Shown here piece after piece: positions 22,288 to 31,419 of a stretch of 64,000 nucleotides of DNA; position 1 is the stretch's first letter, and each line of letters starts with the position of its first letter. Origin of the DNA: Micromonospora sp. 15K316. Lineage in GTDB: Bacteria; Actinomycetota; Actinomycetes; Mycobacteriales; Micromonosporaceae. The translations under genes and the position numbers were made by a program. Location: contig NZ_SMKG01000003.1 in NCBI RefSeq assembly GCF_004348525.1, positions 62,001 through 126,000 on the forward strand, read 5' to 3'. Below the pieces are notes generated by a model. It did not search any database. It was not told the DNA's origin and was given only the letters and a program-made list of their open reading frames with translations.

Positions 22288-23571
22288 TCAGCCGCCGATA
22301 ACCACCCGGCGCACACCCTCCCAGCGGGAGGGGTCGGTGACCCGGCGACCGTCGACGAGGACGGTCACCCCCGGCAGGTCGGCCGGGGTGAGACTGCGGT
22401 ACTCGGCGTGGTCGGCCTGGATCACGGCCGCGCCGACCGGCTCGCCGTCGTACGCGGGCAGGCCGTGCGCCACCAGCTCCTCGTTCGTGTACATCGGGTC
22501 GGAAACGTACGGCTTCGCGCCCCGCTGACGCAGCGCCTCGACAGTCGGGAAAACGCCGGAGAACGCGGTCTCCTTGACGCCACCACGGTAGGCCGCACCC
22601 AGCACGAGCACGCCCACGCCGGTCAGGTCGCCGTACGCGGCGGCGAGCAGGTCGACGGCGTACTCCGGCATGGCCGCGTTGGCCTCGCGGGCGGAGCGGA
22701 CGACCGTGGCCGACGGGTCGTTCCAGAGGTACATCCGCGGGTAGATCGGGATGCAGTGCCCGCCGACGGCGATGCCGGGCTGGTGGATGTGGCTGTACGG
22801 TTGCGTGTTGCACGCCTCGATGACCTTGGTCACGTCGACGCCGACCGTGTCCGCGAAGCGGGCGAACTGGTTGGCCAGACCGATGTTGACGTCCCGGTAG
22901 GTCGTCTCGGCGAGCTTCGCCAGCTCCGACGCCTCGGCCGAGCCCAGATCCCACACACCGTTGGCGCGGTTGAGGTCGGCCCGCTCGTCGAAGTCGAGCA
23001 CGGCCTCGTAGAAGCGCACGCCGTGCTCGGCCGACGCCTCGTCGATGCCGCCGACCAGCTTCGGGTAGCGGCGCAGGTCGGCGAAGACCCGGCCGGTGAG
23101 CACCCGTTCCGGGCTGAACACCAGGTGGAAGTCGGTGCCGGCGGTGAGGCCGGAGCTCTCCTCGATCATCGGGGCCCAGCGGTTCCGGGTCGTGCCGACG
23201 GGCAGCGTGGTCTCGTAGCTGACCAGGGTGCCCGGCTTGATTCCACGGGCGATGGCCCGGGTGGCGTCGTCCATCCAGCCGAAGTCCGGAACCCCGTCGG
23301 CGTCCACGAAGAGCGGCACGACCACGACGACTGCCTCGGATTCGGCGACCGCGGCGGCGGTGTCGGTGGTGGCCGACAACAGCCCGGCGGCCACCACCTC
23401 CTTCAGCTTGACGTCCAGGTCGGTCTCACCGGGGAACGGCACGGCACCGTCGTTGACCAGCTGGACGACCCGCTCGGAGACGTCGGCCCCGATTACGCGG
23501 TGCCCTTTCGAGGCGAACTGCACGGCGAGCGGCAGCCCGATCTTTCCGAGCGCGACGACGGAGATGTTCAT
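22288..23571 (-). CDS. wbpA: UDP-N-acetyl-hexosamine 6-dehydrogenase (WbpA/WecC-like)
   Basis: 427 residues of the UDP-glucose/UDP-ManNAc dehydrogenase family: NAD-binding start NISVVALGKIGLPLAVQFASKGH, catalytic cysteine in GGHCIPIYP near residue 255, and C-terminal UDP-binding domain. It oxidises C6 of a UDP-HexNAc to the uronic acid with two NAD. ATG 23571 is set by GGAGGAAA upstream. The gene follows a GT2 gene by four bases. In context it should make UDP-GlcNAcA, the entry step to UDP-ManNAc(3NAc)A. A WecC-like role on UDP-ManNAc is the alternative. Confidence 0.88.
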   Translation of the reverse strand: MNISVVALGKIGLPLAVQFASKGHRVIGADVSERVVQLVNDGAVPFPGETDLDVKLKEVVAAGLLSATTDTAAAVAESEAVVVVVPLFVDADGVPDFGWMDDATRAIARGIKPGTLVSYETTLPVGTTRNRWAPMIEESSGLTAGTDFHLVFSPERVLTGRVFADLRRYPKLVGGIDEASAEHGVRFYEAVLDFDERADLNRANGVWDLGSAEASELAKLAETTYRDVNIGLANQFARFADTVGVDVTKVIEACNTQPYSHIHQPGIAVGGHCIPIYPRMYLWNDPSATVVRSAREANAAMPEYAVDLLAAAYGDLTGVGVLVLGAAYRGGVKETAFSGVFPTVEALRQRGAKPYVSDPMYTNEELVAHGLPAYDGEPVGAAVIQADHAEYRSLTPADLPGVTVLVDGRRVTDPSRWEGVRRVVIGG

Positions 23572-23575
23572 GGAA

Positions 23576-25144
23576 CTACTTTCCTCCAGAGGGCCAGATT
23601 CGGCGCAGGCGGGCAAGGACCCGGCGGGGAGTCACCGGCGTGATAGCGACGATCACCTGGCCCTTGTGGTTCGTGCTGGGCGTGACGAGGTGGACCCGGA
23701 CGCCGCGGCGAACGAGCAGTCGAGGCGCACCGACCCGCCGGTCGGTCCGCATCGGCGCGGAGCCGGTTCCGTCCATCGCGGTCACCTCGACCCTCGCGAC
23801 CCGCCGCTCCCCGTTCGGCGCGACGACCGCGAGCAGCCGGTCGACCGCGAAGTCCGTCCGTACGACGGTACCGGTGCCGTCGGGCGCGACGGACGTCACT
23901 CCCACCATCTCGCCGAGGCTGACCCGGAGCCCGTGGGCGGCCAGCTCGGACAGCACGGCGAAGGGGCTGCGGGCGGTCACCACCAGAGCCCGGGCGCCGG
24001 CGGCGTCCCGGCCCCAGGCCAGCCTGGTCGCGGTGAGCTTCGCGAGCACCTCGGCGGCCCGGTCGGTGACGTCGTACCAGTCGTCGGCGTAGCCGAACGC
24101 CGGGTCGCGGAAGCCGACGTGGTGGGCGTACCAGCGGCCGTCGGCGACGGTGACCTCGGGTAGCCAACGGTCGGCCTGCTGCCCGATCAGCTCGCGGAGT
24201 TGGGCCAGGTCGCCGTCGCGCGCGACGGCGAGCCGCACCCGCAGGTCGGTCGCCATCCGGGCCAGCACGCCCTCGGTCAGGTACGCCTCGGCGAGCTTGC
24301 GGATCCGGTCGTGGACGTGCTGCTGCACGTCCGGGGAGAGGTCCAGGAACGGCGGCGCCAGCAGCTTCGCCACCTCCCAGCTGAAGTGGCGCAGCAGCAC
24401 GGCGTCCCGGCGCGGGCCGGGCTCGATCAGACCGGCGACGAAGCCGATCAGTTCCTCGGCGCAACGCAGCCGCTCCTCGAAGCGGCTGGCATAGGTGATG
24501 TTCTGTGCGTTGTCCCGCTTGACCGCGTAGTAGTACTCGTAGTCGGCGAGCACGGAGATTTTTCTCGCCCGGAAGCACGCCTCCAGCGTGAACGGCTGGT
24601 CGCTGCCCATCGGCATGTCGGTGCGGAACCGCAGCCCGTGCCGCTCGACCAGGGCCCGCCGGAACAGCTTAGTGTTCGACAGCGACCAGGGCAGCGGGCT
24701 GTCGAACAGGTCCAGCCGTTCCTCGGTGCTCGCGTAGACCGCCTGGTGCACGTAGCGCTTGTTGGTGCCGACCATCCGGCCGAGCACCACGTCGGAGTCC
24801 CACCGGTCGGCGGCGGCGACCAGGCGCTCCAGCGCCTCCGGGCCGAGGTGATCGTCGGAGCCGATGAAGAAGACGTACCGGCCGCGGGCGTGGTCCAGGG
24901 CCAGGTTGCTCGGTGCGGCCGGACCGCCGGAGTTGGCCTGGTGCAGCACCCGGACGGTGTCCGGGTAGCGCTCGGCATACCGGTCCAGCTCGGCTCCGCT
25001 GCCGTCGGTGGAGCCGTCATCGACCGCGACAACCTCCAGCCGATCCAGCCCGATCGTCTGCGCGACCAGCGAATCCAGACAGGTGGTCAGGTAGGGCATG
25101 GTGTTGTAGACGGCGACGATGACGCTCACGTCGGGCGTGCTCAT
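23576..25144 (-). CDS. Family 2 glycosyltransferase with C-terminal extension
   Basis: 522 residues. The GT-A domain occupies about 1-330: VSVIVAVYNTMPYL, VDDGSTDGS, then FIGSDDHLGPEAL as the DXD region. The C-terminal 190 residues (from about VTVADGRWYAHHV) form a beta-rich extension like those in other actinobacterial and TarP/TagE-like wall-glycan transferases. ATG 25144 is preceded by GAAGGA. First gene of a two-gene operon with the dehydrogenase. The sugar donor is not predictable from sequence; a teichoic-acid decorating role is inferred. Confidence 0.85.
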   Translation of the reverse strand: MSTPDVSVIVAVYNTMPYLTTCLDSLVAQTIGLDRLEVVAVDDGSTDGSGAELDRYAERYPDTVRVLHQANSGGPAAPSNLALDHARGRYVFFIGSDDHLGPEALERLVAAADRWDSDVVLGRMVGTNKRYVHQAVYASTEERLDLFDSPLPWSLSNTKLFRRALVERHGLRFRTDMPMGSDQPFTLEACFRARKISVLADYEYYYAVKRDNAQNITYASRFEERLRCAEELIGFVAGLIEPGPRRDAVLLRHFSWEVAKLLAPPFLDLSPDVQQHVHDRIRKLAEAYLTEGVLARMATDLRVRLAVARDGDLAQLRELIGQQADRWLPEVTVADGRWYAHHVGFRDPAFGYADDWYDVTDRAAEVLAKLTATRLAWGRDAAGARALVVTARSPFAVLSELAAHGLRVSLGEMVGVTSVAPDGTGTVVRTDFAVDRLLAVVAPNGERRVARVEVTAMDGTGSAPMRTDRRVGAPRLLVRRGVRVHLVTPSTNHKGQVIVAITPVTPRRVLARLRRIWPSGGK

Positions 25145-25443
25145 CCGATCCTTCCCCGATCGCCGTGTTCGCTGCGGGCGGGGATCCGCCGTTGGCCACG
25201 GGTGCGCTCGCCGGCTGGTGCCGACGATCTGACAGCGAACTCCGCCCACGCCGTGCGCTCGCACGGCCCCAGCCCCGGGCGGAACCTTCGCGAGTGTACG
25301 GCACGGAGGTGGCCGGTCAGTGGCGCCGAGCGGGCGCGGCAGCGAGCCGCCGGTGACCAGCGGCGCCGGGTGGTCGCGGGACCTATCGTGAACTGGCCCC
25401 TTGCTAACCTCACCATGCCTCTCGCACCTGTCGGGGGGACAGG

Positions 25444-26652
25444 GTGGCCGAGATGGGAAGCGACATGGGCGTGATCGCCGACCGCGAGATCGACAGCCGT
25501 GAGGAGCGGTCGGGTGACCGGCCCGACGTGACCGGGGGCACCGGCCGGATGGCCCGGCTGCGCCGGCCGCTGCTGGCGGCCTGGCCGGCGCTGGTGGGCT
25601 ACGCCGCGGTCCGCGCGGTCGGGCTGATCACCCTGGCCATCTGGGGGGACGCGCGCGACGCCCGCCTCCTCCGGCTGATCGGCATCCGGGCCGACGCCGG
25701 CTGGTACCTGGCGATCGCTCAGCACGGGTACGACCGCGCGGAGACGCTGCAGAGCAACATGGCCTTCTTCCCGCTCTATCCCCTGCTGGTGCGTTTCACC
25801 GAGCCGCTCTCCCCGCTGCAGTTCCGCAACACCGCGATCGTGCTGGCCTGGCTCGCCTCGCTCGCCGCCGCCTGGGGGCTGTTCGCCATCGGCAACCACC
25901 TGCACGACCGGCGGACCGGGGTCCTGCTCGCCGTGGTCTGGGGGCTTCTGCCGCACGCGATCGTCGAGTCGATGGCGTACACCGAATCGCTCTTCACCGC
26001 GCTGGCCGCCTGGTCTCTGTACGCGGTGCTGACCGGCCGGTGGGTCACCGCCGGCACGCTCTGCCTGCTCGCCGGCGCGACCCGGCCCACCGCTACCTCG
26101 CTCATCCCGGTGGTGATGCTGGCCGCGTTGATCGCGCTGGTGTGGCGGCGGGGCACCTGGCGTCCGGCGCTGGCCCTACTCCTGGCGCCGCTCGGCTGGC
26201 TGGGCTTCGTCGGCTGGGTGGGCTGGCGGACCGGCCGGGTGGACGGCTGGTTCCACATCCAGACCGAGGGCTGGCGATCGAGCTTCGACGGCGGGGCCGG
26301 CACCCTGGAGAACACGGGCATCACCCTGGACCAGCCGGTCACGCTCCAGTGGTATCTGATCGTCGCCGTCCTGGCCAGCAGCTTGATCCTGCTGGCACTC
26401 AGCGCGGTCGACCGGCAGCCCTGGCCGCTGTTCGTCTACAGCGCGCTGATGCTGGTCACCACCATCGGCGCCTCCGGCTATTTCAACTCCAAGGCGCGGT
26501 TCCTCGTGCCGGCGTTCGCGCTGTTGCTGCCGGTCGCCCGAGGGCTCGCGGCCGCGAGCACTGCCCGGTTGCTGATCATCCTGGTCGGGATGACCGCGTT
26601 CGCGGCCTACTTCAGCGGCTACCTCCTGCTGGTCTGGGAATACTCCCCCTGA
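25444..26652 (+). CDS. PIG-V/GT-C family mannosyltransferase-like membrane protein
   Basis: 402 residues with about ten hydrophobic helices. The short lumenal motif RADAGWYLAIAQHGYD, then NMAFFPLYPLLVRF, is the signature of PIG-V-related GT-C enzymes. Actinobacterial members use polyprenyl-phosphate mannose. A GGGGGGA tract precedes GTG 25444; ATG 25453 is an alternative. A 299-base gap separates it from the divergent GT2 gene; I saw no clear promoter boxes there apart from a less GC-rich stretch near 25385-25420. Confidence 0.78.
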   Translation: MAEMGSDMGVIADREIDSREERSGDRPDVTGGTGRMARLRRPLLAAWPALVGYAAVRAVGLITLAIWGDARDARLLRLIGIRADAGWYLAIAQHGYDRAETLQSNMAFFPLYPLLVRFTEPLSPLQFRNTAIVLAWLASLAAAWGLFAIGNHLHDRRTGVLLAVVWGLLPHAIVESMAYTESLFTALAAWSLYAVLTGRWVTAGTLCLLAGATRPTATSLIPVVMLAALIALVWRRGTWRPALALLLAPLGWLGFVGWVGWRTGRVDGWFHIQTEGWRSSFDGGAGTLENTGITLDQPVTLQWYLIVAVLASSLILLALSAVDRQPWPLFVYSALMLVTTIGASGYFNSKARFLVPAFALLLPVARGLAAASTARLLIILVGMTAFAAYFSGYLLLVWEYSP

Positions 26653-26665
26653 CCGGCGGCACCGG

Positions 26666-28588
26666 TCACCGCGTGAGCGGCCGCACGTCCCACAGCCAGA
26701 CGTCACGCACCCGCTGACCCGGGCCGAAGCAGGCGTCCAGGAACGTCTTGAGCTCGGTCTCGTGCGCGTGCTTCGGCAGCACCACGGCGTCGGCCCGCCA
26801 CCAGCGCACGTCGGCCACCGCCTGCTTCCGCTCGGCGGCGCTGACGGTGGGCGGGCGGGCGCCCGCGCCCACCGCGGTCAGCAGCAGCGCGGTGGGCCGG
26901 GGTAGGGTGCCCCACCGGCCGGTGTCGTCGGTGGGCGAGGTGGGCCCCAGGAAGTAGCCCTGCGGCACCGCGAAGCCGGTGAGGGCGGCCGAGCCCCAGT
27001 TGATCGAGGTCATGTTGTGCACCGGCACCGGCACCAGGGTGCGCCCGTCGGCCACGTGGTGACGCCACTCCCCGGAGGCGACGAACTGGGGCACGGACAC
27101 CCTCCCCTTCGCCGGCAGCGGGGTCGGCAGCATCGGCAGCAGGGCCCCCACCAGCGCGGCGGCGGTCAGCAGCCGCAGCGGGGCGGCCACCTGCGGGGTG
27201 CGCGCCGCGAGACCGTCGAGGCGGGCCACCGCCAGGGCGAACAGCAGCCCGAGGGCGACCGTGGTGATCAGCGCAAACCGGGCGATGACCATGGCGTCCA
27301 CGATCGGCAGGCCGCGCAGGAGCACGAACGGCGCCGGGATGTCGCTCTTCTCCGGGCCCCAGCTCAGCGTCGAGCCCAGGGCGAGCACGCCGGAGACCAG
27401 CGCCACGACGGCAAGCACGCGGACGGCCAGCTCGCGGCGGAGCGCCGCGACGGCTGCCGCGGCCAGCACCACCACCGGCCAGCCGAAGAAGCTGGCCTGC
27501 TCGGTGGTGTTCGGCGCCAGCCCCACCGCGCTGTCCGGGCCACCGCCGATCGACTCCGTGGCGTAGGCCACGAATGACCGCAGCCGCAGCGTGTACACGT
27601 CCGGGTCGCCCGGATGCCCGATCCGGTGCTGTGGCCCGGCGAACTGCATCCACAGCGGGTACGCGGTGACCAGCAGCACGAGACCGCCGGCGATCGCCAG
27701 GACGCCGAGCGCGCGCGGCGCGATCCGCAGCGTCTGCCGGGGGCGCAGCACCAGGTGGGCGACCGTGGCCAGCAGCGCGCCCAGGGCGACCAGGAAGAGG
27801 ATCTCCACGGAGATGAAGAACTGCGCGGCGACCAGCACACCCAGGACGAGGCCGTCGCGGACCGGGGAGCCGGACCGGGTGAGCCGGACGACACGCCACA
27901 CCAGGAACGGCACGAGCCACTGCGCGGTGATGTGCGGGTGCCCGTTGCTGTGGGTGACCATGGCCGGCGCGAAGGCGCAGAACAGGCCGCCGACGACGGC
28001 CGCCGGACGCGAGCCGACCAGGTGCCGGGAGAGCACCCAGTACCAGGTGAAGGCGGTGCCGGCCAGGTTCAGCGTGATCAACACGAGGTACGACAGGGGC
28101 GCCCCGCCGAGCAGCGTGACGGGCGTCAGCACTATGCCCGGCAGCTGTATCCCGACGTTTGACATCAGGTTCACGCCCTCTGGGGCGTTCTGGAGCGTGG
28201 TGAAGAACGGGTTCTCCAGGTGGATCACCGCGTGGGCGGCGTACGCCAGCATCCACTCGTTGAATCCCTGGTCGTCCGGGCGGCTGCCGAGCAGCCGGCC
28301 GTGCACGTCCAACCACCCCCGGCCGGTGACCCAGAACGCACCCAGCAGGAAGGCCAGCCCGACGAGCAGGTCGATGAGGCGGCCCGTGGGCAGCCGTCGG
28401 CCCCGGCCGGACCGGGGCTCGGCGGGCGCCGTCGGCACGCTGTCCGCCGAGCGGACGGTGTCCGTCACCGGAGCGGCGTCCGTCGCCGAGGCGGCGTCCA
28501 CCACCGCCCCAGCGGACCCGGGCGTGGGACGCGCCGGGGCCTCGGGTGGGCTGGTCGGGAGCTTGCCGGAGGAGTACGCCGCCGTCAC
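26666..28588 (-). CDS. Large polytopic membrane protein, GT-C-like glycosyltransferase
   Basis: About 640 residues with a proline/alanine-rich cytoplasmic N-terminus, a first helix near residue 80, then at least eleven helices and a soluble C-terminal domain. The first outer loop has RPDDQGFNEWMLAYAAH, an acidic motif like those in bacterial GT-C arabinosyl or mannosyl transferases. The GTG at 28588 is tentative; the frame stays open to a GTG at 28705. It is convergent with the PIG-V-like gene (13 bases between stops) and divergent from the epimerase gene. The substrate is unknown. Confidence 0.72.
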   Translation of the reverse strand: MTAAYSSGKLPTSPPEAPARPTPGSAGAVVDAASATDAAPVTDTVRSADSVPTAPAEPRSGRGRRLPTGRLIDLLVGLAFLLGAFWVTGRGWLDVHGRLLGSRPDDQGFNEWMLAYAAHAVIHLENPFFTTLQNAPEGVNLMSNVGIQLPGIVLTPVTLLGGAPLSYLVLITLNLAGTAFTWYWVLSRHLVGSRPAAVVGGLFCAFAPAMVTHSNGHPHITAQWLVPFLVWRVVRLTRSGSPVRDGLVLGVLVAAQFFISVEILFLVALGALLATVAHLVLRPRQTLRIAPRALGVLAIAGGLVLLVTAYPLWMQFAGPQHRIGHPGDPDVYTLRLRSFVAYATESIGGGPDSAVGLAPNTTEQASFFGWPVVVLAAAAVAALRRELAVRVLAVVALVSGVLALGSTLSWGPEKSDIPAPFVLLRGLPIVDAMVIARFALITTVALGLLFALAVARLDGLAARTPQVAAPLRLLTAAALVGALLPMLPTPLPAKGRVSVPQFVASGEWRHHVADGRTLVPVPVHNMTSINWGSAALTGFAVPQGYFLGPTSPTDDTGRWGTLPRPTALLLTAVGAGARPPTVSAAERKQAVADVRWWRADAVVLPKHAHETELKTFLDACFGPGQRVRDVWLWDVRPLTR

Positions 28589-28745
28589 ACCGGCGAATCC
28601 TACGGGTTGCCCGACGCCCGGCGGCGCGACCTCGGACGGTCGGCGGGGAACGGCGAAGGTGACGGGCAGGCCACATCCGGGCGACGCGAGCGTCACCCCG
28701 CGCACGGTGCGGGAATTTGGCGGTCACGTCCGGCTGAGGCAGAAT

Positions 28746-28805
28746 TCGTCTGACTCAAGGGACAGCGCCAGCCGACGCGCGGCTGCCCTTCACAAGATCA
28801 GACGA
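28746..28805 (+). promoter_or_regulatory. Leader hairpin overlapping the epimerase ribosome site
   Basis: TCGTCTGA (28746-28753) pairs perfectly with TCAGACGA (28798-28805), and between them AAGGG/CCCTT plus CAGC/GCTG extend the stem. The right arm runs into the GAGGAG ribosome site of the gene starting at 28818. In RNA this would hide part of the ribosome site, so a translational control role is possible. Confidence 0.45.
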
Positions 28806-28817
28806 GGAGTCAGCCAG

Positions 28818-29900
28818 GTGAAGGTCATCAGCGTCGTCGGGGCACGCCCTCAGCTGATCAAGCTTGCCCCCATCGCCGCCGCGTTCGCCACCACGGAGCA
28901 CGAGCACATGATCGTGCACACGGGCCAACACTACGACGCGGACCTCTCCGACGTCTTCTTCTCCGGCCTGGGCATCCCCGACCCCGACATCCACCTGGGC
29001 ATCGGCTCCGGGTCGCACGGCGTGCAAACGGGCAAGGCCCTCGCCGCGCTCGACCCGGTCTTCATGGCCGAGAAGCCCGACTGGGTGCTGGTCTACGGCG
29101 ACACCAACTCCACCCTGGCGGGCGCCGTCTCCGCGGTGAAGCTGCACCTGCCGGTCGCTCACCTCGAGGCGGGGCTGCGCTCGTTCAACCGGATGATGCC
29201 GGAGGAGCACAACCGGATCCTCACCGACCACGCGGCCGACCTGCTGCTGGCCCCGACCGAGGAGGCCATGCGCCACCTCGCCGCCGAGGGTCTGGCCGCC
29301 CGCTCCGCGCTGGTCGGCGACGTCATGGTCGACGTCTGCCTCGGCGTGCGGGACGCCGTGCTGGCCGGGGACCACCCCGCCCCGGCGCTGCCGGACGGCA
29401 TCCGCCCCGAGGAGCCCTACCTGCTGGCAACCCTGCACCGCGCCGAGAACACCGACTCCCGGGAGCGGCTCGCCGGCCTGCTCGACGGCCTGGCCGACCT
29501 ACCCGTGCCGGTGGCGCTGCTGGCGCACCCGCGGCTGGTGGCCAAGGCCGAGGAGCATGGGCTGAAGCTGGCCCGCGGGGCGGTGCACGTCGGCCGCCCG
29601 CTGCCGTACGCCGGGATGGTCGCGGCGGTGCTCGGCTCGACCGGTGTGGTCACCGACTCCGGCGGCCTGCAGAAGGAGGCCTACCTGCTGTCCCGGCCGT
29701 GCACCACCCTCCGGCCGGAGACCGAGTGGATCGAGACCCTGGTGGACGGCTGGAACCGCCTGGTGCCGGACCCGTCCGGCCACTCCCGCGCCGAGTGGAT
29801 CGACATCGCCACCCGGCCGGCGCCCACCGCCGCCCAGGGCACGCCCTACGGCGACGGCCGGGCCGCCCGGCGGGTCGTCGAGACCCTCACCGCGAAGTGA
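28818..29900 (+). CDS. wbpI: UDP-N-acetylglucosamine 2-epimerase family (WbpI/WecB-like)
   Basis: 360 residues, full length for the family: MKVISVVGARPQLIKLAPIA, HTGQHYD, VYGDTNSTLAGA, HLEAGLRS, then VVTDSGGLQKEAYLL and the LRPETEW segment. The enzyme inverts C2 of a UDP-GlcNAc derivative. With wbpA, wbpB, wbpE and wbpD homologues nearby, the probable substrate is UDP-GlcNAc(3NAc)A; plain UDP-GlcNAc is the alternative. GTG 28818 follows GAGGAG. First gene of a + strand operon with two glycosyltransferases. Confidence 0.88.
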   Translation: MKVISVVGARPQLIKLAPIAAAFATTEHEHMIVHTGQHYDADLSDVFFSGLGIPDPDIHLGIGSGSHGVQTGKALAALDPVFMAEKPDWVLVYGDTNSTLAGAVSAVKLHLPVAHLEAGLRSFNRMMPEEHNRILTDHAADLLLAPTEEAMRHLAAEGLAARSALVGDVMVDVCLGVRDAVLAGDHPAPALPDGIRPEEPYLLATLHRAENTDSRERLAGLLDGLADLPVPVALLAHPRLVAKAEEHGLKLARGAVHVGRPLPYAGMVAAVLGSTGVVTDSGGLQKEAYLLSRPCTTLRPETEWIETLVDGWNRLVPDPSGHSRAEWIDIATRPAPTAAQGTPYGDGRAARRVVETLTAK

Positions 29901-29943
29901 ACCTGCCCGCCCACAGAGAGAGACCCGGGGTGTTCACCCGACC

Positions 29944-31419
29944 ATGACACAATCCCTCGACGTGTCGACCTCCTCCTCGAACGGGCGGCCGGCCGCGGCC
30001 GGCCGCGGCCGTCGCCCCCACCTCATCTACCTGGCCATCGGCTTTCCCCCGGCCGCCAAGAGCTGCGCGTACCGGATGCGGGAGACCGCCAACCAGTTCC
30101 GCCGCATCGGCTGGGACGTCACCGTGGTGACTATCGCCGCCGCGTCCTGGGAGCGGGACTCCGGCCTGGACTACAGCCTCCTGGAGCAGGTCGACCCGGA
30201 AATCCGGGTGGTGGAGCTGCCGCTCGCCCGCGAGGACCTCGAGACCGACATCCGGCGGTTCAGCGAGGAGCGCGCGCTGCGCCCGGCCAAGTGGCTGACG
30301 AACCTGCGCAAGCGGGAGAAAAAGATCTTCCCGGAGCCGGTCTTCGGCAGCTGGCGGGGCACGCTGGAGCAGGCGGTGCTCGACGTCCACCGCCAGCGCC
30401 CGGCGAACCTGCTGCTGGCCAGCTGCGTGCCCTACGTGAACCTGGCCGCGGCGTGGAAGCTGTGGGAGACCCAGGGCGTCCCGTACGCGGTGGACTTCCG
30501 CGACGGCTGGTCCATCGACGTGGTCAACGGCGGCCAGGCGTTCACCCCCGACTCCGAGGCGGGCACGTGGGAGCGGCGGATCCTCGACCACTGCCAGTCG
30601 CTCTGGGTGGTCAACGATCCGATTGCCGATCACTACCGGGAGCGCTACCCGCACGTGGCCGACCGCGTGCACGTGGTTCGCAACGGGTACGACAAGGACA
30701 GCGTGCCGATGATCCGGCCGCGCCGCCCCGACCCGGAAGCCGGCCTGACGTTCGGCTACCTGGGCACCGTCAACTACACCACCCATCAGCTCCGGGTGGT
30801 GCTCGACGCGTGGCGTGAGGCACGCAAGCGGGAGCCGCTGCTGCGTAACGCCCGCTTCGAGATCCGCGGCCACATCGGCGCCGGCGCCAACCGCGAGGCC
30901 AACGGGCTCACCGAGCTGATCCGCGAGGCGGCGGACGACGGCGTCTCCTTCGGCGGCCCGGTGCGCAAGGCGGAGGTCGCCGAGACGTACGGCCGGTGGG
31001 ACGCCCTCGTGCTGATCCTGATCGGCGGCCGCTACGTCACCTCCGGCAAGGTGTACGAGTACATGGCCACCGGCCTGCCCATCGTCTCGGTGCACGAGGT
31101 GGACCACGATGCCTCCCGGGTGCTCGACGGGCACCCGCTCTGGACGGGCGCCTGCGGGCTGGACGAGCTGCGGCTGGTGGACAGCTTCCGGGACGCCGCG
31201 CGGATGGTCGTGGAGGCGACCGACGAGCAGCGCGCCGGGGTGCGGGACCACGCCGACCCGTTCACCCGCGAGACCCTCATGCAGAAGGCCGTCGAACAGT
31301 TGGCCGCGCACGCCCTCGCCGCACCCGGCGACCTGCCGGTGAACGGCGCCGCCGTGCACCCGTCGGACGAACCTTCGACAATAAACGAGACCGAGCGAGC
31401 CGGTGGGGTGCGGGCATGA
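29944..31419 (+). CDS. GT-B (GT4-like) glycosyltransferase
   Basis: 491 residues. The N-terminal half has HLIYLAIGFPPAAKSCAYRM, the usual GT4 acceptor-side loop; the C-terminal half has FGYLGTVNYTTHQLRVVLDA and the donor motif SGKVYEYMATGLPIVSV with the E-x7-type glutamates. It transfers an unidentified activated sugar during polymer or linkage-unit assembly. Its stop overlaps the next start as ATGA, so translation of the two glycosyltransferases is coupled. Confidence 0.85.
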   Translation: MTQSLDVSTSSSNGRPAAAGRGRRPHLIYLAIGFPPAAKSCAYRMRETANQFRRIGWDVTVVTIAAASWERDSGLDYSLLEQVDPEIRVVELPLAREDLETDIRRFSEERALRPAKWLTNLRKREKKIFPEPVFGSWRGTLEQAVLDVHRQRPANLLLASCVPYVNLAAAWKLWETQGVPYAVDFRDGWSIDVVNGGQAFTPDSEAGTWERRILDHCQSLWVVNDPIADHYRERYPHVADRVHVVRNGYDKDSVPMIRPRRPDPEAGLTFGYLGTVNYTTHQLRVVLDAWREARKREPLLRNARFEIRGHIGAGANREANGLTELIREAADDGVSFGGPVRKAEVAETYGRWDALVLILIGGRYVTSGKVYEYMATGLPIVSVHEVDHDASRVLDGHPLWTGACGLDELRLVDSFRDAARMVVEATDEQRAGVRDHADPFTRETLMQKAVEQLAAHALAAPGDLPVNGAAVHPSDEPSTINETERAGGVRA

